In this document: piece after piece, positions 51,331-58,968 of the stretch
Layout of the letters: the number at the start of each line of letters is the position of its first letter
How positions within the stretch are numbered: the first letter of the stretch is position 1
NCBI GenBank assembly: GCA_023416995.1
Contig: JAEZGI010000050.1
Location: 1-64,000 of the forward strand
DNA: 64,000 bases
Direction: 5' to 3'
Source of the DNA: Bacteroidota bacterium
GTDB lineage: Bacteria; Bacteroidota; Bacteroidia; Chitinophagales; Chitinophagaceae
The notes under the pieces: model-generated
Database searches by the model: none
What the model saw: only the letters and a program-made list of their open reading frames with translations
Told to the model about the DNA's origin: nothing
Translations under genes and position numbers: made by a program

Positions 51331-52653
51331 CTAATCGAGATTAAACAAACCTTTGTTCAGCAATTGCAGGGTGTTTGTTTTGAAGGCAGAGGGAACGAGG
51401 ATTGACACATTGTGTTTGCTGCCACCATAACTTACCATTCGTACCGGAACTGTAGAAAGTGAGTCAAACAATTTGCTTAGCACATCAGGAGTCTGTGAAA
51501 TTTCATTGCCTACCACTGATATGATCGTATGATTTTCCTCAACTGTAATCTTTCCAAATGGTTCAAGTTCTTTTACGATCTCTTTCAGATGGGTTGCATT
51601 ATCGATGGTAACTGAAACTGCAACTTCTGAGGTAGTGACCATATCAATTGATGTCCGGTATTTTTCAAACACCTCAAAGATCTTTCTTAAGAAACCATAA
51701 GCAAGCAACATGCGGCTGCTTTTGATATTGATAGAAATAATTCCATCCTTGGCTGCAACTGCTTTCACACCAACAGATCCGGCCTGTTCAGTAATCAGGG
51801 TCCCTTTTGCTTCAGGTTCCATTGTATTTAATAAACGTACCGGCACTTTATAGTGCTGTGCGGGCCAGATGGAGGCAGGATGAAGGATCTTTGCGCCGAA
51901 ATAAGCCAGCTCTGCAGCTTCTTCAAAACTCATTTGTTCGATGGGCACTGTTTTTTTCACAATACGGGGATCGTTGTTATGCATGCCATCGATATCGGTC
52001 CAGATTTCGCATACACGTGCATTCACAGCGGCAGCTATCAACGAGGCACTGTAATCGCTGCCCCCTCTTTTCAGGTTATCGACCTCACCCCTTGCATTAC
52101 GACTGATATAACCCTGCGTGATGAACAATTTCTTATCAGGGTGCTGACCTAAAAGGATCTTAAGTTTTGCACTTATTGCAGGAACCTGTGGTTCGTCGTA
52201 GCTGTCGATCGACATAAATTCCAACGCAGGAAGCAACAGGTGGTCCTGGCCAATTTCACTAAGGTATACAGAGAAAAGTTTTGTAGATAACAACTCACCT
52301 TGTGCAAGTATATCTTTACTCAGCGCTTCGCTGAATGAAATTTTGAGGATGATATTTAAAAATTCAAAATGTTCATTGATAATAGCCGTGGCTTTATTAA
52401 TTGCTTCTTCGGTTTTGACCAGGCTTTTAATGAACTGGTGATAATGTTCAGCCAGTGTATCGATCTGTTGTTTGGCGGCCTGTTTATCACTTTTAGCCAT
52501 TGCCTCACCAATCGATACCAGCGCATTAGTGGTGCCACTCAGCGCGCTAAGGACAACGATGGTAGGTTCGTCATCTCTTGTTATCAATTCGGCCACCTGG
52601 TGCATACGTTCAGGTTTGCCAACGGACGTTCCGCCAAACTTCATGATTTTCAT
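51331..52653 (-). CDS. lysC: Aspartate kinase, monofunctional
   Basis: First step of the aspartate family pathway (lysine, threonine, methionine, diaminopimelate). 440 residues. KFGGTSVGKPERM at 5-17 binds ATP; GGSDYSASLIAAAV near 218 and EIWTDIDGMHNNDPRIV near 236 are the substrate and metal region. From about 305 two ACT domains follow (GIISINIKSSRML; VISVVGNEISQT), so allosteric control by an end product is likely. There is no homoserine dehydrogenase fusion. It lies 64 bp after the Ldh-type gene on the same strand; lysA is 27 kb away. Confidence 0.95.
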   Translation of the reverse strand: MKIMKFGGTSVGKPERMHQVAELITRDDEPTIVVLSALSGTTNALVSIGEAMAKSDKQAAKQQIDTLAEHYHQFIKSLVKTEEAINKATAIINEHFEFLNIILKISFSEALSKDILAQGELLSTKLFSVYLSEIGQDHLLLPALEFMSIDSYDEPQVPAISAKLKILLGQHPDKKLFITQGYISRNARGEVDNLKRGGSDYSASLIAAAVNARVCEIWTDIDGMHNNDPRIVKKTVPIEQMSFEEAAELAYFGAKILHPASIWPAQHYKVPVRLLNTMEPEAKGTLITEQAGSVGVKAVAAKDGIISINIKSSRMLLAYGFLRKIFEVFEKYRTSIDMVTTSEVAVSVTIDNATHLKEIVKELEPFGKITVEENHTIISVVGNEISQTPDVLSKLFDSLSTVPVRMVSYGGSKHNVSILVPSAFKTNTLQLLNKGLFNLD

Positions 52654-52717
52654 CTGCTATAAAAATTTTTGGACAGCGAAGATAACACTCAACCTGTATA
52701 TATTATCGACAGAAAGT

Positions 52718-53800
52718 TCAGATGAAAGAGATGTTAAGTTTCTGTGCCAGGGAACTTAAATCATCTGCAACGGAATTAATAAGCGGGATGCCGTTTGCTT
52801 TTCTTTCAGTTTCCATTTCCCTTTCCGGATCACCGGGAATAAGTACCTGGCTTTCGCCTTCAACGGTTTTGGCAGATCTGAATCTCCTGATCCAGTTATC
52901 CATGTTGGTTTTGAAATCAGTTGCGGGACGGAACGCATCAATACGCATCGCGCCAAAAAAATGGCCGATACCTTTTCCCGGCATTGATTCGGGCATAGGT
53001 ACATAAGCGGGAAACGGTGGCACCCAGGGACCATAATTGGCCCCGCTCAGAATGGCAGAAAAAATATCAACGACTGCACCCAGTGCATAACCTTTATGAC
53101 TGCCATGATCACGATCACCACCAAGAGGCAGCAGGGCTCCGCCACTTTTTAATTCATGGGGATCAGTTGAAGGCTGACCATCTTTATCCTGTATCCAACC
53201 CTGTGGGGCAAGTTTGTTTTTTCTTTGAAGGATCTCCAGTTTCCCGTTAGCAGCCGTGGTGGTTGCAAGATCTGCGACAAATGCAGGTTCTTCGCCCGCA
53301 GGTATCACTACGCAGATAGGATTGGTGCCAAGCAGACGCTCGACAGAAAAGGTAGGCGCAACAAGCGGGCTCGCGTTCGTCATTGCAATTCCAATCATAT
53401 CGTGTTCCAGGGCCATCATCGCATGATACCCTGCAATACCAAAATGATTGCTGTGCTGAACACTCACCCAGCCTGTTCCAACCTGTTTAGCTTTATCAAT
53501 GGCCACTTGCATGGCATAAGGCGCCACTACGAGACCAAGTCCACTATCACCATCTACTACGGCAGTGGATGGCGTTTCATGTATTATTTTGATTTGTGGA
53601 GTTGTATTGGCACGTTTGGCATCCCATAGTCTGACATAACCCGACAGCCGGGCCACACCGTGTGAATCAACTCCACGAAGATCAGCCGAAAGTAATACCC
53701 TCGCCGCCAGCGCAGCATCGTTTTCCGAACATCCGATTTTCCTAAAAACTTCAATCGTGAACTGCAGCAACCGCTGGTAAGGATATAATCTTTCGCTCAT
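52718..53800 (-). CDS. Ldh family malate/L-lactate-type oxidoreductase
   Basis: 360 residues of the NAD(P)-dependent malate/sulfolactate/ureidoglycolate dehydrogenase family (unrelated to classical LDH). DLRGVDSHGVARLSGYV near 36, catalytic region VQHSNHFGIAGYHA near 117, and the nucleotide site GDRDHGSHKGYALG near 229. Substrates in this family are small 2-hydroxy acids and 2-keto acids. It lies 8 bp after a sugar-isomerase-like lipoprotein gene, so a carbohydrate or hydroxy-acid degradation role is possible; this is inference. Cytosolic. Confidence 0.9.
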   Translation of the reverse strand: MSERLYPYQRLLQFTIEVFRKIGCSENDAALAARVLLSADLRGVDSHGVARLSGYVRLWDAKRANTTPQIKIIHETPSTAVVDGDSGLGLVVAPYAMQVAIDKAKQVGTGWVSVQHSNHFGIAGYHAMMALEHDMIGIAMTNASPLVAPTFSVERLLGTNPICVVIPAGEEPAFVADLATTTAANGKLEILQRKNKLAPQGWIQDKDGQPSTDPHELKSGGALLPLGGDRDHGSHKGYALGAVVDIFSAILSGANYGPWVPPFPAYVPMPESMPGKGIGHFFGAMRIDAFRPATDFKTNMDNWIRRFRSAKTVEGESQVLIPGDPEREMETERKANGIPLINSVADDLSSLAQKLNISFI

Positions 53801-53808
53801 CGTTGTTC

Positions 53809-54690
53809 CTACTTAAGTGCTTTTACCTGTTCGTTGAAAAAAGTAACGGTTTGTTTAACATCCTGCATATTGTTATCCCAGTTATTTTCTCTTTCAATGG
53901 ATAACATGCCTTTGAAATTCTGACGTTTCAGTTCAGCAAAAATTTCAGGATATTTAAGTACACCGGTTCCAACAATTACATCTTCAGCATCAGCTTTATC
54001 AAAATCCTTGATATCCTTAAGATGCACACCAATGATACGGCCTTCCAGTTTCCTGAGACATTCAACGACATCCAGTCCGCTTCTTCCCCAATGACCCAGG
54101 TCAGCACAGGCGTACAGGTTTGGATGCCCCGACATAGCTGCAACCACTGAATCAGGATGCCAGTATGGATTTGGTTTTGGATGTTCGTGTATCGCTACTT
54201 TAATACCGTAAACCCCGGATAAGCTATCGATAATACCCCAGTGTGATTTATTGGGCTCAGAATTGATGTATTCAATGCCCATATCTTTTGCGAACGCAAA
54301 CAAACGATCCCAACCTGCAGCATCACGCGCGCCGGTTACACCAAATGCTACGATCCGCATACCTTTAGAACCAACCAGTTCCTTGATACGGGTACGGCTC
54401 TCGGCAGACATATCAACATTAAAAGAATCTTTGAAATCACCACCAAGTGCCTGGCCAGGAAATGCCTCAATAAATTTGACACCCGCACTGTCTGCTTTCT
54501 CAAGCGCAGTTACAAAGGGAAAGTTCTTAAACGTCCAGAACTGTACACCTAATTTCCAGTCTTCACCCGCATTTGTGTTTGTTGCTGTCGAATCGCTTTT
54601 GGCATTATCGCCGGAAGCCGCATCGCCGCAGCTTATGATTAATGCTGTTGAAAGCATTGCACATAGCCCTAAAAGAAACCTTTTGTTCAT
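53809..54690 (-). CDS. Sugar phosphate isomerase/epimerase-like TIM-barrel lipoprotein
   Basis: 293 residues. N-terminal MNKRFLLGLCAMLSTALIISC ends in a lipobox (IISC), followed by a Ser/Thr/Asn-rich linker of about 25 residues. The rest is an AP_endonuc_2-type TIM barrel: WKLGVQFWTFKNFPF, VKFIEAFPG, GIEYINSEPNK, VAIHEHPKPNPY, YACADLGHWGRSG and VHLKDIKDF supply the usual metal ligands (Glu, His, Asp, His). Such lipoproteins are common in Bacteroidota and act on sugars or derivatives in the periplasm. It is followed by the Ldh-type gene 8 bp downstream; since that enzyme lacks a signal peptide, a direct pathway is unproven. Confidence 0.88.
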   Translation of the reverse strand: MNKRFLLGLCAMLSTALIISCGDAASGDNAKSDSTATNTNAGEDWKLGVQFWTFKNFPFVTALEKADSAGVKFIEAFPGQALGGDFKDSFNVDMSAESRTRIKELVGSKGMRIVAFGVTGARDAAGWDRLFAFAKDMGIEYINSEPNKSHWGIIDSLSGVYGIKVAIHEHPKPNPYWHPDSVVAAMSGHPNLYACADLGHWGRSGLDVVECLRKLEGRIIGVHLKDIKDFDKADAEDVIVGTGVLKYPEIFAELKRQNFKGMLSIERENNWDNNMQDVKQTVTFFNEQVKALK

Positions 54691-54816
54691 TTGAAATTTA
54701 TTAAGTGATTGAATTGTTAAACCGGGTTCAAGTTAGGGATTATGTTTTGAAAAAACAGATGATAAACAGCCTTATAGCGTTAGATAAGCTACCTTTATTA
54801 GAGTCATCTTTTAATT

Positions 54817-56121
54817 ATGTATCGACGTTTTTCGCCTGCCAGGTTATATGTGAGTGTGCTTTTTTGTTTGTTCTTTGCTCCTGGTGTTTTTGCTCAGACC
54901 AGCCAGGAAATTTACTCGGATTATGTGTTGTATCCCAAACGCGAAAAACTGGATAAGGACTTAAGAATTAATCTTACATCGCGGGTTTTTGCGTTGGAGC
55001 TGGACAGTAACAATGAACATCGTTTTGAATCGGCCTGCATGGCTGTTTCACAATTCCTGTTCACCGGTCCTGAGATCCGTGAAGGATTTGACAAATTGTT
55101 TGCCGGCTACGACATTCTCGAATTCGAAACGAGGCGGGCTTTCCTTGAAGCAGTTTACGCGGTTTATCCCGACGATTATTATTTAAATATGCAGAAGTTA
55201 CTGGCAGTTTCTGATGAACCCATACTTTTTGCAATGAAGGCTGTTTACCTGCTGCGACACGATCCGGGTACAGCGAACCGCAACCAGCTAAAGATCTCAT
55301 TAGTAGAACAGTTTCCGGGTTTTGACAGCATTCCCGTATTAAAGGAGCTTGAGAACTATATTAACGGATATGGTCAACCGAAGAAAAAAGCACTGCCGGA
55401 TCCGCGCAGTTTGTTTGCTCATCAGAAAACTATCGGTCGCAAAGTTGTGTATTCATTTCAACGCTGGAACCGCGATTACCCGGGTCTGGCGATCGTTCAG
55501 CACGCCGATGGAAAATTTGCCCGCGATGCTTCCGGCAGGTTGCTTGTTTTTCAGCAACTGGCAAGGTCGGCTTCTGACCTCCCCTACTTTATTACCAACG
55601 GCAGTACACCGCAGGGTGTTTACAGCCTGTTAGGAACCGCGGTTTCAAAGATCAACTGGATCGGCCCTACACCTAATATCCAGATGGGGCTTCCTTTTGA
55701 GCATCCCTGGAACCGGTATTTCCACCAGCCCCTTGCTCCACGCCAGGATTCATTGAAACTGTACCTGGGTCTATTGCCCGGCAACTGGCAGAAATATGCG
55801 CCGATGATGGAAGCCTGGAACGCGGGTAAGATTGGACGTTCCGCTATCATTGCACATGGAACAACGATCGATCCCGAGTATTATAAGGATAAACCATTTT
55901 ACCCTTTAACACCAACAATGGGTTGTTTATGCGCACGTGAACAATGGAACGTAACTACCGGCAGGTTGTTATTAAGCGAACAATACGGACTGTACTCGAC
56001 GTATGTAAGTTCGCCCGGTAAAAACGGTTACCTGTATGTTATAAACCTGGACGATGAAGAACAGCCTGTTTCCCGTGCCGAGGTGGAACGATTGGTTGAC
56101 CGCTTTGAGTCGCCACGGTAA
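54817..56121 (+). CDS. Secreted protein with divergent L,D-transpeptidase-like C-terminus
   Basis: 434 residues with signal peptide MYRRFSPARLYVSVLFCLFF and APGVFAQ. Residues 30-195 are helical with no recognised family. From about 205 a YkuD-like region follows: VYSFQRWNRDY, FFITNGSTPQGVYSLLG-like (YFITNGSTPQG near 257), then AIIAHGTTIDPEYY with H347, and TPTMGCLCARE with C370. The spacing H to C of 23 residues and the TxGC motif fit an L,D-transpeptidase active site, in which Cys attacks a peptidoglycan stem peptide; the downstream H-x-N/R is not typical. It is divergent from the isomerase gene. Call is tentative. Confidence 0.6.
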   Translation: MYRRFSPARLYVSVLFCLFFAPGVFAQTSQEIYSDYVLYPKREKLDKDLRINLTSRVFALELDSNNEHRFESACMAVSQFLFTGPEIREGFDKLFAGYDILEFETRRAFLEAVYAVYPDDYYLNMQKLLAVSDEPILFAMKAVYLLRHDPGTANRNQLKISLVEQFPGFDSIPVLKELENYINGYGQPKKKALPDPRSLFAHQKTIGRKVVYSFQRWNRDYPGLAIVQHADGKFARDASGRLLVFQQLARSASDLPYFITNGSTPQGVYSLLGTAVSKINWIGPTPNIQMGLPFEHPWNRYFHQPLAPRQDSLKLYLGLLPGNWQKYAPMMEAWNAGKIGRSAIIAHGTTIDPEYYKDKPFYPLTPTMGCLCAREQWNVTTGRLLLSEQYGLYSTYVSSPGKNGYLYVINLDDEEQPVSRAEVERLVDRFESPR

Positions 56122-56148
56122 CAAGCCTGAGCTTTTTGCTAAGTAAAA

Positions 56149-56577
56149 TCAGAATGGAAGATCATCAACGGGTTCCGACATTTCCTGTGGAGCCCCAACC
56201 TGTTCGCGGTTTCCACCGTTATAGGAATTATTTTGTTGAGAAGGACCCGAGCCGGAATCAGATCTGCTTCCGAGTAACTGAACGCTTAATACCCTCAAAC
56301 TCAGCGATGCCCCGGTGGTACCATCATTTTTTGGATAAGTTCTCACCTCTGGTGTTCCTTCCACATACACCTGTGTACCTTTTCTGAGGTATTGTGCGAC
56401 AGCAGTTCTGTCGGTCCAATATGCGCACTCAACCCAAGTGGTCTTTTCAATCGGGTTACCCTGTGCATCTTTATATTTTTCGGTATGTGCTACTGAAAAG
56501 TTGATAACATTTCTACCGTTAACTGTATTAGTTAAGCAGTCTTTCCCCAGATGTCCTATGGCCTGCAACTTTATCAT
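56149..56577 (-). CDS. ssb: Single-stranded DNA-binding protein
   Basis: Binds single-stranded DNA during replication and repair. 142 residues. OB fold at 1-105: MIKLQAIGHLGKDCLTNTVNG, TTWVECAYWTDRTAVAQYLRKG (key word WVECAYW), TQVYVEGTPEVRTYP. A Gly/Asn/Ser-rich linker follows, and the acidic tip EPVDDLPF recruits partner proteins. All hallmarks of bacterial Ssb are present. The 271 bp between ssb and mnmA contains no clear gene apart from a 67-codon frame noted under findings. Confidence 0.96.
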   Translation of the reverse strand: MIKLQAIGHLGKDCLTNTVNGRNVINFSVAHTEKYKDAQGNPIEKTTWVECAYWTDRTAVAQYLRKGTQVYVEGTPEVRTYPKNDGTTGASLSLRVLSVQLLGSRSDSGSGPSQQNNSYNGGNREQVGAPQEMSEPVDDLPF

Positions 56578-56822
56578 ATCGTAATTTTTTTCGTTTTAAT
56601 GATACTGCAATTTACTCTTTAAACTCTGGGCGACCCAATGTGCAATCCTCAGGAAATGCCCATTTTTTCCCCAGATAATCGGCGTTTTATTCTTACCGCC
56701 AGGTCGCATTTTAACCATTGCCTGATGATAACTGTCGCAGGCGGCCCATAAATATCCGTTAATAAGCGACTGTACCGCCGGGCCGTCACGGGCCTCCACT
56801 CAAAACTCATGGAATATTTTCG

Positions 56823-56830
56823 TAATTTTG
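56823..56830 (+). promoter_or_regulatory. Candidate -7 element for mnmA
   Basis: TAATTTTG, an exact TAnnTTTG, 18 bp before the mnmA ATG. No TTG at the -33 position. Confidence 0.45.
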
Positions 56831-56848
56831 CCCACTTAATTTTCACAG

Positions 56849-57964
56849 ATGAGTCGTAAGGGTAAAGTACTGGTGGCCATGAGTGGTGGCATCGACAGCA
56901 CCATCACAGCGTTGATGTTGCATGATGAAGGATATGAAGTGATCGGGATCACCATGAAAACCTGGGATTATTCGGCGAGCGGCGGAGGTAAAAAAGAAAC
57001 CGGTTGCTGTAATGTCGATTCTTTTAATGACGCCCGTATGGCAGCCGTTCAACACGGTTTCCCTCATTTTATTCTCGATATCCGGGATGAATTTGGCGGA
57101 TTTGTGATCGAAAATTTTGTGGATGAATACCTGGCGGGCCACACGCCAAACCCCTGTGTGATGTGCAACACACATATAAAATGGCGGGCATTACTTAAAA
57201 GAGCGGATGCACTTGACTGCGAATTTATTGCGACCGGGCATTATGGTAAAATCAGCCAGCATACCAACGGCCGTTACATGGTAAGCCGCGGTGTTGACGA
57301 AATGAAGGACCAGAGTTACGTGCTCTGGGGTTTGCAGCAAGACCTGCTAAAACGCACACTGCTGCCGCTCGGGCCCTACCGCAAACCCGAAATACGCCAG
57401 ATGGCGCTGGATTACGGTTATCCCGAGCTCGCAAAAAAAAGCGAGAGCTATGAAATATGTTTTGTGCCGGATAACGACTACCGCGGTTTTCTGAAACGTC
57501 GTGTTGACGGGTTGGAAGAACGCGTCAATGGCGGAAACTTTGTGGACCAGCAGGGACGGATAATCGGAAAACACAAGGGTTATCCTTTTTACACGATAGG
57601 TCAACGAAAGGGTCTCGATATTGCTTTTGGAAAACCTGTGTATGTCACCAATATCATCCCGGAAAGCAACACCGTGGTGTTGGGTGATGAATCAGATCTG
57701 AACCGTCCTGAAGCCGTGGTGGGAAAGCTTAACTGGTTGAAGTACGACGGTATTACCGACGGGATGGAAGCAATCACAAAAATCAGGTATAAGGATAAAG
57801 GCAGTCTTGCAAATCTATACAACGACGAACGCGGCATCAGGGTCAGATTTTATGAAGACGCTAAAGGTGTGGCACCCGGCCAGAGTGCGGTATTCTACGA
57901 AGGAGACGATGTTATTGGCGGCGGGATCATTCAACGACCTGCTGATACCATCTTTAAACAATAA
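56849..57964 (+). CDS. mnmA: tRNA-specific 2-thiouridylase
   Basis: Thiolates U34 of tRNA-Lys, -Glu and -Gln. It therefore modifies the tRNA-Glu(UUC) encoded at 10.1 kb. 371 residues. PP-loop AMSGGIDST at 10-18; catalytic C103 in NPCVMCN and the second active-site C204 in SYEICFVPD. GHYGKI near 130 and FYTIGQRKGLDI near 249 are family blocks. An extra Cys pair (GCCNVDSFNDAR near 52) is part of the Bacteroidota form. It is divergent from ssb and followed by a hairpin terminator. Confidence 0.96.
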   Translation: MSRKGKVLVAMSGGIDSTITALMLHDEGYEVIGITMKTWDYSASGGGKKETGCCNVDSFNDARMAAVQHGFPHFILDIRDEFGGFVIENFVDEYLAGHTPNPCVMCNTHIKWRALLKRADALDCEFIATGHYGKISQHTNGRYMVSRGVDEMKDQSYVLWGLQQDLLKRTLLPLGPYRKPEIRQMALDYGYPELAKKSESYEICFVPDNDYRGFLKRRVDGLEERVNGGNFVDQQGRIIGKHKGYPFYTIGQRKGLDIAFGKPVYVTNIIPESNTVVLGDESDLNRPEAVVGKLNWLKYDGITDGMEAITKIRYKDKGSLANLYNDERGIRVRFYEDAKGVAPGQSAVFYEGDDVIGGGIIQRPADTIFKQ

Positions 57965-57980
57965 AACGCCTGCTTTTCCG

Positions 57981-58036
57981 TTCAACAACAGCAGGAAAAA
58001 TGCGGCATATTTCCGCTACTGCTGATGTTGAATTTT
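57981..58036 (+). terminator. Long hairpin terminator after mnmA
   Basis: TTCAACAACAGCAG (57981-57994) pairs with CTGCTGATGTTGAA (58019-58032) with one mismatch; GCGG/CCGC extends the inner stem. Followed by only TTTTG, so termination may be partial. Confidence 0.65.
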
Positions 58037-58058
58037 GAACCATAACTACCTGGTGTCC

Positions 58059-58943
58059 ATGAAAAGGCTGTCATACTGCTTACTCTCCATTTTAATTGTC
58101 TCCATTATAGCCGTTTCGTGCGACAAGCAGACGGATACTTATTCATCAGATAATATTGATGAATACTTTGATCTCCAGGTTGGCAAGTTTACCCGTTACC
58201 GGCTCGATTCACTCACATTCACCGACTTCGGCGCGCGCGATACCACTATTTATTATGAAGCAAAAGATGTGGTGGAAGCTGCCATCACCGATAATGCAGG
58301 CCGACCCGGCTGGAAAGTTGTTCGCTACCTGCGGGATACGCTGGGCAACAGACCATGGTCGCCAACCATGACGTATACCGTAATACCAACTCGTGAATCA
58401 CTCGAAGTAGTTGAAGAGAACTTCAGGTATGAGAAGATGCGTCTTCCTGTTACCAATGGTTATAGCTGGAAAGGCAACAAATACATCAACCTGAATTCAA
58501 CTGATCCTAACTGGAACTACGATTACCTGTTCGATTGGAACTATACTTATGAGAATGCCGGTCTGCCGTTTCCCATCTTCAATGGACAAAGTGTGCAGAA
58601 CACGATAACCGTTAACCAGGTTGATGAAACACTTGGAAACCCGGATGACGACAAATCATACAGCGAAAAAACTTACGGCAAAGAGGTGTATGCAAAAGGG
58701 ATAGGCCTGGTGTACCGCGAGTTTATGCATTATACTTACCAGGTATTCTACACAACTGCCAATTGTTATTATACAAATTGTGTGAACAATGTTTGTGACA
58801 CCATCTATTGTAATACATCGCCTGCTAAATGTGATTCCGTTAGCTTACTTAGCAACTGGAAAAAAGCGTGTAAAGATTCTATCATCACGAATTCATATTA
58901 TGAAGGTGGTGGTATCAGGCTGACCATGATGGAACATCAATAG
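58059..58943 (+). CDS. Putative lipoprotein, unknown function
   Basis: 294 residues from the ATG at 58059 (MKRLSYCLLSILIVSIIAVSC). A TTG eight codons upstream is in frame but lies in the mnmA terminator region. The lipobox AVSC gives a lipidated N-terminus. The mature chain is beta-rich: EYFDLQVGKFTRYRLDSL, FTDFGARDTTIYYEAKDVV, LPVTNGYSWKGNKYINLNS, and KGIGLVYREFMHYTYQ, which recalls lipoprotein families of Bacteroidota with no assigned function. A Cys-rich patch (NCYYTNCVNNVCDTIYCNTS, six Cys within about 30 residues) near 235-265 is unusual and suggests disulfides. 25 bp before the subtilase gene; probably co-transcribed. Confidence 0.78.
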   Translation: MKRLSYCLLSILIVSIIAVSCDKQTDTYSSDNIDEYFDLQVGKFTRYRLDSLTFTDFGARDTTIYYEAKDVVEAAITDNAGRPGWKVVRYLRDTLGNRPWSPTMTYTVIPTRESLEVVEENFRYEKMRLPVTNGYSWKGNKYINLNSTDPNWNYDYLFDWNYTYENAGLPFPIFNGQSVQNTITVNQVDETLGNPDDDKSYSEKTYGKEVYAKGIGLVYREFMHYTYQVFYTTANCYYTNCVNNVCDTIYCNTSPAKCDSVSLLSNWKKACKDSIITNSYYEGGGIRLTMMEHQ

Positions 58944-58968
58944 CCAACTCCTCCTCCAATCTTATCTT

